From the NCBI GenBank assembly GCA_041743425.1, contig JBGTMS010000047.1:39891-103890 (forward strand): 64,000 bases of DNA, read 5' to 3'. Positions within the stretch are counted from its first letter, which is position 1. Every line of letters begins with the position of its first letter. This stretch comes from JTS-RE37 sp041743425. Lineage in GTDB: Bacteria > Bacteroidota > Bacteroidia > Flavobacteriales > Flavobacteriaceae. The position numbers and the translations under genes are program-made. Below the pieces are notes generated by a model. The model was given only the letters and a program-made list of their open reading frames with translations. It was not told the DNA's origin and made no database searches. Positions 8,634 to 17,548 of the stretch are shown in pieces.

Positions 8634-10076
8634 TCAGAAACCCAGGCTGGCCTTAACATTGGAATAGGTCCAGGCAAAAGCGGTTACATCTGCACCGACG
8701 GTGGCGACAGTAATGTCAGCCACTGCGGACGAAAAGGTCGCGGCATCTGCTTCAAAAGTAGAGCCAACTACGGATTGATCATCGAATATTTCCGCAGAAG
8801 TGGCCACTCCTTCAGGAAGTACTATCTCCCATGCCGTTAATGTTAAGAGACCGTTGGTATAATTATCGGCAACTCCGTCATTATCAAGTTCGACATCTGA
8901 AAGAACCAGGTCTTCACCATCATCATTCACACCGATACCGGTAAAGCCAAGTGCAAGGGCGTTGCTTACCGTACCCATGGCATTGGACCTGAAATCGGCG
9001 ATCTCACCTTCCGCGATGTTCTCGCTTTGGCCGAACATGGTCAGATTGGTCAGGGTAAACGCACCTTCAAGAGAACCTTCAGGTCCATCTATCTCCAGCG
9101 CGTGATCGGAAATACTGCCCTGAACCACTACGGCGTTATCAATAGTGCCGGAATAGGCCTGATCAATATCAATTCCGTCATCGCCCTGTGCCCATATGAA
9201 TAGGTTGGTTGCGTTCACTGTCCCACCAAAAAACTCGACACCATCGTCAACATTTCCGACGACTTCCACGTTGTCTACCGTAGTTCCGGTACCGACACCT
9301 CCAAGGGTTAGACCATTGATTTCATTGCCTTCGCCGATAAGGGCGCCGCCGTGACGGATCGATACATATTGTACTGTCCCGGAATCATCTGCAGGATCTG
9401 TTCCTCCATAAAGTCCATTGGTATCACTTGCAGGAATTCCCTCAATTTGTGCTTCAGTAGCATCGCCATCAAGAGAAACCGGAGCATTGCCAAGCACAAT
9501 CAATCCGCCCCACAAGCCTCTGTCATCCTGGTTCAGGTTGGTTCCTGCTGTCTGTCCTAAGGCAATATTGTCAGCCACGGAAGTAAAGATGATGGGTGCT
9601 AATGCTGTGCCTGCAGCTTCTATTTTTGCGTCTCTTGCAATTATCAACACCGAAGCGTTCGCGCCAGTACCGGCGAAAGCCTTGATAATAGTTCCCGGCT
9701 CAATCGTCAGTGTCGCTCCATTGGTAACCGTGATCCGACCTTCCAGCTCATAGAGGGAATCTGCGGACCAGGTTGTATCTGAGGTGATATTCTCGGTAAC
9801 ACTGATAGTTCCGCCTGTGGTATCACAGTCATCACATGATCCTCCGCAATCCAGTCCGGTCTCATCGCCGTTCATAACGCCGTCCGTACATGTTGGAGGA
9901 ACTTCACAAGCCTGGCAGTTGGGTCCGCCGCAATCAAGGCCGGTTTCTCCCTGGTTTTGAATTCCGTCATTGCAAGTGGCGGTCGCATCCGGATCCGGCG
10001 GGCTGTTATCATCGTTACTGCAAGATGTAAATGTTAAGGCAGCCATTGCCAGGATGGATAATAGCAATTTTTTCAT
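8634..10076 (-). CDS. Cys-rich-repeat beta-helix surface lipoprotein
   Basis: I start this at the ATG at 10076, giving 480 residues with a lipoprotein signal (MKKLLLSILAMAALTFTSC); the frame remains open upstream but those residues do not look like a leader. After the lipid Cys come two cysteine-rich units of the form C-x-D-G-x-x-N-x-x-E-T-G-x-D-C-G-G, then a long Asp/Gly/Val/Thr-rich region with NGATLTIEPGTIIKAF-type rungs typical of right-handed parallel beta-helices. It precedes the TonB receptor gene and is probably its extracellular partner, occupying the place SusD takes in other loci. Homologues are often labelled 'multidrug transporter', which this sequence does not support. Confidence 0.75.
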   Translation of the reverse strand: MKKLLLSILAMAALTFTSCSNDDNSPPDPDATATCNDGIQNQGETGLDCGGPNCQACEVPPTCTDGVMNGDETGLDCGGSCDDCDTTGGTISVTENITSDTTWSADSLYELEGRITVTNGATLTIEPGTIIKAFAGTGANASVLIIARDAKIEAAGTALAPIIFTSVADNIALGQTAGTNLNQDDRGLWGGLIVLGNAPVSLDGDATEAQIEGIPASDTNGLYGGTDPADDSGTVQYVSIRHGGALIGEGNEINGLTLGGVGTGTTVDNVEVVGNVDDGVEFFGGTVNATNLFIWAQGDDGIDIDQAYSGTIDNAVVVQGSISDHALEIDGPEGSLEGAFTLTNLTMFGQSENIAEGEIADFRSNAMGTVSNALALGFTGIGVNDDGEDLVLSDVELDNDGVADNYTNGLLTLTAWEIVLPEGVATSAEIFDDQSVVGSTFEADAATFSSAVADITVATVGADVTAFAWTYSNVKASLGF

Positions 10077-10300
10077 AATCATTGGTTTTATAGTTTTCAT
10101 CGTAACATTGTCAGAGGAACACCCTGAATTTAATTCAATGCAAATAAATGGGACCAAGGTAAAAGTCGTGTTACAGACACATTAAACCTTTGTTGTTTTA
10201 TGGTTAGTTTAAGGTTACTATATGAATTTAATGTTAACCTCTTTGCAATTGGAAGCAGGGGTATTTTAAAAATATTTTATCTTGTACCGATAAGCTTTAA

Positions 10301-11644
10301 ATGATGGAATGGGAACAATTGCTCTCCCTGAAACGGTTCGGGGATAGGCACAAGCGTCTAAGAAAGGAGCAGGTTGAAACCCGCCTAGGATTTGAAGTAG
10401 ATTATGACCGGGTCATTTTTTCGGCAGCTTTCAGAAGCCTGCAGGATAAGACCCAGGTCATTCCGATGTCAGGTACCGACTTTGTGCATACCAGACTCAC
10501 GCATAGCCTTGAAGTCTCCGTGGTTGGCCGTAGCCTGGGCAGATTGGCAGGGCAGGAATTGCTCAGGAAACATCCTTATTTAGGGGAAATACATGGCTAT
10601 GGGTTTAATGACTTCGGAGCTATCGTTGCCGCCGCCGCTCTCGCGCATGACATTGGCAATCCGCCATTCGGTCATAGTGGTGAGAAGGCAATAGGCTCCT
10701 TTTTCGATACCGGACCCGGCAGACAGTACGAATCTCTTTTATCAAAAAAGGAGTTCCAGGATCTTATTGATTTTGAAGGCAATGCCAACGGATTTCGATT
10801 ATTGACAGCTTCCCGTGATGGGGTAGAAGGCGGGCTTCGATTAAGTTATGCGACTTTGGGCGCTTTTATGAAATACCCGAAAGAATCCCTGCCAAAAAAA
10901 CCTACAAAGCGCGTTGGCGATAAGAAATTTGGCGTGTTTCAGTCCCAGAAGGATTTTTTGACTGAGACTTGCGAGGAACTGGGCATGACCCCTATCTCCA
11001 GGGAGGCGTCATCTTACGCCAGACATCCTCTGGCGTTTCTGGTAGAAGCAGCAGATGACATTTGTTATACCATAATCGACTTTGAGGATGGTATTAACCT
11101 GGGGCTGATCCCGGAAGACTATGCTTTGGAATACCTGATCAGGCTTGTGAAAGATACGATTCAAACAGATAAGTACCATTCGATAATGCAGCGGGCGGAT
11201 CGTTTGGGATACCTGCGGGCCCTGGCAATTAACACCTTGATCAATGATGTTTCAAAGCTTTTCATGACCTTCGAGGAGGATATCCTCAAAGGCAACTTCC
11301 ATGTCCCCCTTTTAGATAAAAGCACCTTCAAAACGGAGATAGCGGATATTATTCGGCTGAGCAAAGACCGGATGTATTTTTCCCCGGAGGTTGTGGAAAA
11401 AGAAATCGCCGGTTACAGAATACTATCAGACATTTTAGAAGTATATGCGGGAGCCATGATCAGGCAGGTGAAAGGGAAGGCGACCAGCTATGACGGGCTC
11501 ATCCTTCGTACATTGCCTGACGATTACAGGCAAATGACTTTGTCTACTTACGGATTGCTGCTCCAGGCTTCCTGCTTTGTTGCCAGCCTTTCGGACAGGG
11601 CGGCCGTTCATATTCACAATAAAATTACCGGGGGGAATCTCTAA
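10301..11644 (+). CDS. dgt: dNTP triphosphohydrolase (dGTPase family)
   Basis: The 447-residue cytoplasmic enzyme belongs to the HD-domain dNTPase family, which splits dNTPs into deoxynucleoside and triphosphate and so limits dNTP pools. The metal site is visible as H68 in LTHSLEV, H116-D117 in AHDIGNPPFGHSGE, and a later Asp in EAADDICYTIIDFEDG. The N-terminal RTRLGFEVDYDR-like segment and the FRSLQDKTQV motif are family hallmarks. Two adjacent ATGs are possible starts and I keep the first. Its stop overlaps the end of the convergent DUF3078 gene by 4 bp. Confidence 0.9.
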   Translation: MMEWEQLLSLKRFGDRHKRLRKEQVETRLGFEVDYDRVIFSAAFRSLQDKTQVIPMSGTDFVHTRLTHSLEVSVVGRSLGRLAGQELLRKHPYLGEIHGYGFNDFGAIVAAAALAHDIGNPPFGHSGEKAIGSFFDTGPGRQYESLLSKKEFQDLIDFEGNANGFRLLTASRDGVEGGLRLSYATLGAFMKYPKESLPKKPTKRVGDKKFGVFQSQKDFLTETCEELGMTPISREASSYARHPLAFLVEAADDICYTIIDFEDGINLGLIPEDYALEYLIRLVKDTIQTDKYHSIMQRADRLGYLRALAINTLINDVSKLFMTFEEDILKGNFHVPLLDKSTFKTEIADIIRLSKDRMYFSPEVVEKEIAGYRILSDILEVYAGAMIRQVKGKATSYDGLILRTLPDDYRQMTLSTYGLLLQASCFVASLSDRAAVHIHNKITGGNL

Positions 11645-12744
11645 AAATTATAGACCACACCAATTCCCAGCTGCTGCCTGAACTGCAGTTTGGGTTTGCC
11701 CGGATTGATAACACTGCCATTATCGGCAAGCAGTACATCAAATAAAATATCATCATCATAAACGAAATGTGTGCCGATAGTCGCATTGATGAATTCATTT
11801 ACAGTGAGATTGAAGTTCATTTCCCAGTCTACATCAACATTTCCAAAAACCCTCAGATAATCCGTATAAAGGCTGATCCGGTGATTCAGCCCGACATTTT
11901 CAGTAATATCCACTTCCCAATTATTCGTAATCAGCAGGCCAAGCTCAATAAAAGTATGTTCCCCCGGAACTGTGATGTTCCGATTGGCATCGACTACTGC
12001 CTTTTCCACACCAAAAGCACCTCTGTCTGCCAGGGTCTGATCCAGGACAAAAGTCGATTTGTGAGTGAGAGGTGAGAGGTAAAGATTGAACCTGCCTCCT
12101 TCGGAAATATAGGAAGTTCCGGCTCCCAGGAAAAGGTAGCCCGGGGACATGAATCTGGAAATGGGCGCTGACCTGTCAGGGTACTTGAATCCATCAGCAA
12201 ATTGGGTGTTAAAACTCGCCTTGCCCGAATAATACCAGTTGGTAATGGTATCTCTGCGAAATCCGTAGGTAGAATTGAGACGAATGGCATCATCTGTTTT
12301 CCGCCATTTCCGGCCTTCCTGCGCATTCCATCCGAAATTGAGTTCCAGATCGTTCTTCCATTGAACATATCGGAATTTGTAATTCCTGGCCAATCTTACC
12401 TTGCCAAGTGCGGTGATGGAATTGTCACCTCCCGCGTTCCAGTTTACAAAGGCAACTTCACTTAGGCTGAGTCCGAGAAGGTTTTCCCTTTCCCAGAAGG
12501 ATGGAACCTTAAAACGGGAATAGGGTTTGGAAAGGGGCTTTGTTTTTTTAAAAGATATTACTGGATTCGTGAGATATGCCGATTGAGGAATACTGTTTAC
12601 TTTATACATAGCAGCCCGGATGACTATTGTATCTATAAAGGTGGTGTCATTGGTGGATAATGGCGGAAGACTATCCTGGGCACTTATATTTCCGAAGTAA
12701 AAAAATAAGATACCGAAAGTAATTCCTTTCGTTATTTTATTCAT
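11641..12744 (-). CDS. DUF3078 family outer-membrane protein
   Basis: The 367-residue protein starts with a signal peptide (ending near ISAQD) and is rich in amphipathic strands such as LSLSEVAFVNWNAGGDNSI and WKNDLELNFGWNAQEG, the core of DUF3078. It ends in an aromatic residue (VVYNF), and I infer an outer-membrane beta-barrel. The family is restricted to Bacteroidota and its role is unknown. Its ATG overlaps the end of dxs by 8 bp, so the two are translationally coupled in one operon, though no shared pathway is evident. Confidence 0.8.
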   Translation of the reverse strand: MNKITKGITFGILFFYFGNISAQDSLPPLSTNDTTFIDTIVIRAAMYKVNSIPQSAYLTNPVISFKKTKPLSKPYSRFKVPSFWERENLLGLSLSEVAFVNWNAGGDNSITALGKVRLARNYKFRYVQWKNDLELNFGWNAQEGRKWRKTDDAIRLNSTYGFRRDTITNWYYSGKASFNTQFADGFKYPDRSAPISRFMSPGYLFLGAGTSYISEGGRFNLYLSPLTHKSTFVLDQTLADRGAFGVEKAVVDANRNITVPGEHTFIELGLLITNNWEVDITENVGLNHRISLYTDYLRVFGNVDVDWEMNFNLTVNEFINATIGTHFVYDDDILFDVLLADNGSVINPGKPKLQFRQQLGIGVVYNF

Positions 12745-14512
12745 TGGCTTGAACTAATTGATTTATATATTTCCTTAGGGAAGTGATGTCGATTCCTGCC
12801 AGTTCCTGTAGTTCTGCAACGGATCCATGGGGTATAAATTCATCAGGGATTCCAAAGATCCGGATGGGATTATGGAAACCGTTACTGTTGGCAAATTCCA
12901 GGATGGCGCTTCCGAAACCTCCGGATACACAACCATCTTCTACGGTAATGATATGCCGATATGAATTGAAGACCGTTGTTAACATTGCTGTATCCAGTGG
13001 CTTAATAAATCTCATATTATAGTGACCAATACTATCCGGAGTAGTTGTTTCGCGGAGCAGATCTTTTACGGTATTCCCTATGTGCCCTATACTAAGAACT
13101 GCAATTTTCCTGCCTGTCTGAAGGACCTCCCCTATACCAGGAATCAGTTCTTCGAAAGGTTGTTGCCAGGCCGGGGTTACCCCATGGCCCCTGGGGTATC
13201 GGATGGCAATAGGATGTTTTAGTCCCAACTGAGCGGAATACATGATATTTCTCAGTTCTATCTCATTCATTGGCGCAAAAATAATAAGATTGGGGATACA
13301 TCTTAAATAGGCCAGATCAAAATTACCATGATGGGTGGGGCCATCCTGACCCACTAAACCAGCTCTGTCCAGGCAGAAGATGACCGGCAGGTTCTGCAAT
13401 GCTACATCATGGATTACCTGGTCATAGGCTCTTTGCAGAAAGGTGGAGTAAATGTTGCAAAAAGGAATCCACCCGTCAGCGGCCATCCCGGCTGCCATAG
13501 TTACAGCGTGCTGTTCTGCGATTCCCACATCAAAAGCCCGGTCGGGAAAAGCATCCATCATATATTTCAGAGAACTTCCTGTGGGCATTGCTGGCGTAAT
13601 GCCGATGATTCGCGGGTTGATCCCGGCCAATTCCACGAGGGTATGTCCGAAGACATCCTGATATTTTGGAAAGGCACTTCCCGGTCCGCCGGATATAAGA
13701 TCCCCTGTTTCTTTCTCAAACTTTCCGGGAGCGTGGTAAAGTACCTGGTTTTCTTCAGCTTTCTTCAGGCCCTTGCCTTTTGTGGTAATGACATGTAAGA
13801 CTTTTGGACCCTCTTCCGATCTGAGGCTTATCAGAGTAGCGATCAGCCCATCCAGGTCATGGCCATCCACAGGCCCTGTATACTTAAAATTAAGGCATTC
13901 AAAAATGTTCTCATCTTTAGCCGTTCCCTTTTTAACATTCGTCAGGTATTTTTTAAGGGCCCCTACACTCGGATCAATGCCAATGGCATTGTCATTCAGA
14001 ATGACCAACAGATTCGTATCGCTCACCCCGGCATGATTCAGGCCTTCAAAGGCCATGCCACTGGCTATGGAGGCATCACCTATTACAGCGATATGCTGCC
14101 TTTTGTGATCCCCTTTTAATTTTGCGGTGAGGGCCATACCCAGCATTGCCGAGATAGAGGTGGAGCTATGCCCTGTCCCAAAAACATCAAATGCACTCTC
14201 GCTTCTTTTGGGAAAGCCGCTTAAACCATTCAACTGACGATTGGTTTGGAATAGTTCCCTGCGTCCGGTGAGGATTTTATGCCCATACGCCTGATGACCT
14301 ACATCCCAGATGATCTTGTCATTTGGGGTGTTAAAGACATAGTGCAGGGCGATGGTAAGTTCCACGACACCAAGACTGGCTCCCAGATGGCCCTCTTTGA
14401 CCGCAACAACATCGATTATAAAAGCCCTTAATTCCGTTGCCAGAGTTTGTAATTCTCCTTGCTCCAATAATCGCAAATCCTCAGGAGATTGAATGTTTTG
14501 AAGGTGTTTCAT
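12737..14512 (-). CDS. dxs: 1-Deoxy-D-xylulose-5-phosphate synthase
   Basis: The enzyme condenses pyruvate and glyceraldehyde 3-phosphate with thiamine diphosphate, the first step of the MEP isoprenoid pathway. Starting at the ATG at 14512 gives 591 residues, close to but slightly shorter than the usual 600-640. Visible motifs are the TPP site VIGDASIASGMAFEGLNHAG followed by VILNDN, the transketolase-type EQHAVTMAAGMA with its catalytic Glu, and the C-terminal DGCVSGGFGSAI. The pathway feeds the polyprenyl synthase and lycopene cyclase encoded further right. The four residues before the chosen Met (MTLV) are not conserved in the family. Confidence 0.93.
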   Translation of the reverse strand: MKHLQNIQSPEDLRLLEQGELQTLATELRAFIIDVVAVKEGHLGASLGVVELTIALHYVFNTPNDKIIWDVGHQAYGHKILTGRRELFQTNRQLNGLSGFPKRSESAFDVFGTGHSSTSISAMLGMALTAKLKGDHKRQHIAVIGDASIASGMAFEGLNHAGVSDTNLLVILNDNAIGIDPSVGALKKYLTNVKKGTAKDENIFECLNFKYTGPVDGHDLDGLIATLISLRSEEGPKVLHVITTKGKGLKKAEENQVLYHAPGKFEKETGDLISGGPGSAFPKYQDVFGHTLVELAGINPRIIGITPAMPTGSSLKYMMDAFPDRAFDVGIAEQHAVTMAAGMAADGWIPFCNIYSTFLQRAYDQVIHDVALQNLPVIFCLDRAGLVGQDGPTHHGNFDLAYLRCIPNLIIFAPMNEIELRNIMYSAQLGLKHPIAIRYPRGHGVTPAWQQPFEELIPGIGEVLQTGRKIAVLSIGHIGNTVKDLLRETTTPDSIGHYNMRFIKPLDTAMLTTVFNSYRHIITVEDGCVSGGFGSAILEFANSNGFHNPIRIFGIPDEFIPHGSVAELQELAGIDITSLRKYINQLVQANE

Positions 14513-14573
14513 GACTAGGGTCAAAGGTAAGCCAATTCACTTTCTGAACTCCCCGGTTTTTATCTGAAAATTG

Positions 14574-14581
14574 TACTTTTG
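14574..14581 (+). promoter_or_regulatory. -7 element for tadA, possibly leaderless
   Basis: TACTTTTG matches the Bacteroidota -7 consensus TAnnTTTG exactly and ends 5 nt before the tadA ATG, so transcription should start at or very near the start codon. No good -33 TTG lies at the proper distance (the region reads CCGGTTTTTA), which lowers confidence. Confidence 0.4.
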
Positions 14582-14586
14582 AGGCT

Positions 14587-15036
14587 ATGGACCTTAATTT
14601 GGATGATGCCTATTTTATGAAAAAAGCACTTCAGCAGGCTGAAGCTGCATTTGAAAAAGGGGAGGTTCCTATTGGAGCAATTATTGTGGTGAAGGACCGC
14701 ATTATTGCCAAAGCGCATAACCTTACGGAACGACTGAAGGATGTAACAGCCCATGCCGAAATGCAGGCCATTACTGCAGCATCCAATTTTTTGGGAGGCA
14801 AATACCTGTATGATTGTACGCTATATGTCACGCTTGAACCCTGCCAGATGTGTGCCGGGGCTTTGTACTGGAGCCAGATCCCCAGAATTGTTTTCGGGGC
14901 CCATGATTCGCAAAGGGGATTTACGGTGATGGGAACGAGTATCCATCCAAAAACCAAGGTAGTAGGGGGAGTGATGGAAAATGAAGCTACGGCCTTACTA
15001 AAGCGCTTCTTTATTCAAAAGCGCAACCTGAATTAG
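14587..15036 (+). CDS. tadA: tRNA-specific adenosine deaminase
   Basis: The 149-residue enzyme converts the wobble adenosine 34 of tRNA-Arg(ACG) to inosine. The zinc deaminase signature is complete: H56-A-E58 as the catalytic pair and P85-C86-x-x-C89 as the remaining zinc ligands. The length and the C-terminal LLKRFFIQKRNLN tail match bacterial TadA rather than cytidine or guanine deaminases. It is transcribed divergently from dxs with only a 74-bp gap. A short-leader or leaderless start is suggested by the promoter position. Confidence 0.9.
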   Translation: MDLNLDDAYFMKKALQQAEAAFEKGEVPIGAIIVVKDRIIAKAHNLTERLKDVTAHAEMQAITAASNFLGGKYLYDCTLYVTLEPCQMCAGALYWSQIPRIVFGAHDSQRGFTVMGTSIHPKTKVVGGVMENEATALLKRFFIQKRNLN

Positions 15037-15117
15037 GGATAATGTTGCTTTCTGCACATTTATTTATACGCAAAACAAACCTGGCTGTTATCAGTTAAAT
15101 CACCACGCCATATAGAA

Positions 15118-15142
15118 TTAAAAATCCCGCCAAGGCGGGATT
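15118..15142 (-). terminator. Rho-independent terminator of the cold-shock gene
   Basis: A perfect GC-rich inverted repeat AATCCCGCC / GGCGGGATT with a 2-nt centre is followed on the minus strand by TTTTTAATT. It lies just downstream of the cold-shock gene stop. The plus side has a weaker T run, so it may act weakly on the tadA transcript as well. Confidence 0.75.
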
Positions 15143-15169
15143 AATAACATTTTAGAATACAATATTTTG

Positions 15170-15364
15170 CTATCCAATTACTTTTACTTGTGCAGCAACC
15201 AATCCCTTTCTTCCTTCTTCTTCCTGGTATTCTACTTTGTCTCCTTCGTTCAGCTCCAACCCATTTAAGGCAGTGGCATGAACAAAAATGTCCTTTCCGG
15301 TGGCGTCGTTTGTAATGAATCCGAATCCCTTAGATTCATTGAAAAATTTTACAGTTCCAGTCAT
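15170..15364 (-). CDS. Cold-shock domain protein (CspA family)
   Basis: The 64-residue protein is a single cold-shock domain. It carries the RNA-binding motifs RNP1 (KGFGFIT, residues 12-18) and RNP2 (IFVHA, 26-30) and the usual start MTGTVKFFNESKGFGFI. Such proteins bind single-stranded RNA or DNA as chaperones and antiterminators. The 5' region is very AT-rich, which fits a gene with a long cold-responsive leader, but no specific element was identified. It stands alone with its own terminator. Confidence 0.92.
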   Translation of the reverse strand: MTGTVKFFNESKGFGFITNDATGKDIFVHATALNGLELNEGDKVEYQEEEGRKGLVAAQVKVIG

Positions 15365-15459
15365 TAAAATGAGTATTAAAATAATAAAAAATTACATTAC
15401 TAAAGTATGATATTTTAAGCAGACCTTTATGAAGAGATGCTGAAAATTGAACATAATTA

Positions 15460-15720
15460 TTAATTTTCAGGATTTTCCTTCCTTTTTTCTTGCATTTTTC
15501 TAATATTTTCCTCCGTTAACATATAATCCTTAACTTTTTTGCCCCTGCTTTCTCTAATTAGAAACATGGGCATCGCAACCAGAAACAGGCCGACGGTGCC
15601 AAAACCAATATATTTGTTCGCCTCCTGAAGATGACTTTCCTGAATGCTGAATCCATAAACAATGCACCCGGCCGAGGCCAGGACAGTAAATACGGTGATA
15701 GCTCTCCATGGTATTCTCAT
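15460..15720 (-). CDS. Small two-helix membrane protein
   Basis: The 86-residue product has two hydrophobic helices (about 7-25 and 37-56) and a charged C-terminal tail (ENIRKMQEKRKENPEN). I do not recognise a named family, though similar small proteins occur in Flavobacteriaceae. Its ATG lies one base beyond the stop codon of the ClC gene, so it is the distal gene of a two-gene operon with the chloride channel. A helper role for ClC is possible but unproven. Confidence 0.65.
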   Translation of the reverse strand: MRIPWRAITVFTVLASAGCIVYGFSIQESHLQEANKYIGFGTVGLFLVAMPMFLIRESRGKKVKDYMLTEENIRKMQEKRKENPEN

Positions 15721-15721
15721 C

Positions 15722-17506
15722 CTACCTGGTAAAGTTAATTAACTTTCTTCGGTATGCCGTTAGTAGTTTCGACTTAGACACGAAGCCATAATATTTTCCT
15801 TCCCTGATTACCGGGAGGTTCCAGGCCCCGCTGTCCTGAAATTTTTTCATCACTTGCTGCATGCTGTCCTCATCATAGAAAATAATTTCAGGGGGATGGT
15901 GCATAAAGGAATTCACCCGGGATGTTTTGTAAAGACTTGTGTCAAACATAAACTCTCGGATATCATCGAGGAGGACAATGCCTGCCAGTGAACCATCCTC
16001 ATTTGTCACAGGAAAGATATTCCTGTTCGATTTGATAACTGCCTGATGGATCATCTCCTCGAGGTTCATTTCAGGAGAGAGCGCGATGAAATTATGTTCA
16101 ATCACTTTTTCAAGATCCAGCAGGGTGAGTACGGCATGATCTTTATTATGGGTGATAAGTTCCCCTTTTCTTCCCAATTCCATGTTATAGACCGAGTGAG
16201 GTTGAACATATTTGGTGATAGAAAACGATATTACTGATGTGATCATCAGCGGCAGGATAAGTTCGTATCCGCCTGTCACTTCAGCTATCAGGAAGATGGC
16301 AGTCAGGGGGGCGTGGAGTACTCCGGAAATAAGACCGGCCATCCCAACCAGGGTGAAATTACTTTCCGAAACCCCTGTTTTAAGAATGGATATCTCATTC
16401 AGCAGCCGGGCAAGGCAATTGCCCATGAGGCTTCCCATAAAAAGGGTAGGCGCAAAAATCCCCCCGACACCACCTGCACCAAAGGTCAGACAACTGGCGA
16501 TTACCTTAAAGAAAACAAGCCCGGCCAGCAAGGCGATAATGTTCCAAGCATTGGTGACTTCAAGGTGGAAAATATTGTTCTGCAGAACCTGCCCGGCATT
16601 TCCCTGAATCAGGTTGTTGATCACATCAAAGCCTTCGCCATACAAGGGCGGGATCAGGTAGAGCAGCACCCCCAGCAGGGAGCCCCCTAGCAGAAGCCTT
16701 TTGACGGGAGAGGTAATGATATCAAACCCCTTTTGGATTCTTTCATAAACTGCTGTAAAATAAATAGATATCAAGCCGCCAACCAATCCCAGCACCAGGT
16801 AGAAAGGAATATCCGATATCTGAAACTTATCCTCGATCCGGAATGGTAACAAGACATCCGATCCAAAGAAGAAATAGGAGGTAATAATGGCAGAAATGGA
16901 AGCGAGCAATAAGGGGAGCATGGATAAAATGGTGAGATCCAGGCTAAAGACTTCAATGGCAAAGATAACGGCTGCTATGGGGGCTTTGAAGATGGAAGAC
17001 ATGGCGCCTGCCGCAGCGCATCCAATAAGCAGGTTCCTTTGCGATTGGTTGAGGTGGAACATTTGAGCAATATTAGAACTTATGGCGGCGCCGGTGGCGA
17101 CGGTGGGTCCTTCAAGCCCCACGGAACCTCCGAAACCAACAGTGATAGGCGCCGTAAGGAGGGAACCGAACATTTGATACCGAAGCATCCGGCCCTGTCG
17201 TTTTGAGATGGCATAAAGGGTAGAAGGGATGCCGTGGTTCACTTTCTGGCGGATGACCTTTTTAATTACAAGGTATACCAGTGCAAGCCCTATAACAGGA
17301 AATACAAAGTAAAAAGCCTGATGATAGTACTGTACCAGATTACCTTCAAGCAGGTGCTGATAAAAATGGGTGAGATTTTTAAGTACCAGGGCCCCGACAC
17401 CCGACGTAAAACCCACCAGTATACTGAGGATATAGATAAATTGTTGCTGAGAGATGTGCCTGAGGCGCCAAATCAAAAACCGCCTGAATAAGGATTTATT
17501 TTGCAC
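15722..17506 (-). CDS. ClC-family chloride channel/transporter with CBS domains
   Basis: The 594-residue inner-membrane protein has the ClC selectivity motifs: HGIPSTL (about 91-97, the GSGIP equivalent), GLEGP (130-134, with E132 as the gating glutamate), and GGIFAPTLFMG further on. The retained gating Glu is compatible with either a Cl-/H+ exchanger or a channel. After the membrane domain (to about 430) comes a cytosolic pair of CBS-like domains (AVIKSNRNIFPVTNEDGSL and KKFQDSGAWNLPVIREGKYY), which usually sense adenine nucleotides. It is co-transcribed with the small membrane protein downstream. Confidence 0.9.
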   Translation of the reverse strand: MQNKSLFRRFLIWRLRHISQQQFIYILSILVGFTSGVGALVLKNLTHFYQHLLEGNLVQYYHQAFYFVFPVIGLALVYLVIKKVIRQKVNHGIPSTLYAISKRQGRMLRYQMFGSLLTAPITVGFGGSVGLEGPTVATGAAISSNIAQMFHLNQSQRNLLIGCAAAGAMSSIFKAPIAAVIFAIEVFSLDLTILSMLPLLLASISAIITSYFFFGSDVLLPFRIEDKFQISDIPFYLVLGLVGGLISIYFTAVYERIQKGFDIITSPVKRLLLGGSLLGVLLYLIPPLYGEGFDVINNLIQGNAGQVLQNNIFHLEVTNAWNIIALLAGLVFFKVIASCLTFGAGGVGGIFAPTLFMGSLMGNCLARLLNEISILKTGVSESNFTLVGMAGLISGVLHAPLTAIFLIAEVTGGYELILPLMITSVISFSITKYVQPHSVYNMELGRKGELITHNKDHAVLTLLDLEKVIEHNFIALSPEMNLEEMIHQAVIKSNRNIFPVTNEDGSLAGIVLLDDIREFMFDTSLYKTSRVNSFMHHPPEIIFYDEDSMQQVMKKFQDSGAWNLPVIREGKYYGFVSKSKLLTAYRRKLINFTR

Positions 17507-17548
17507 AGTAAGACCAGATTAAAATTGCCGTGTCTACTCTCAGACAGG

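Noticed and set aside
8634..10076. Multidrug transporter label for the beta-helix protein
   Set aside because: It has a lipoprotein signal and no transmembrane helices, so a transporter role is not supported.
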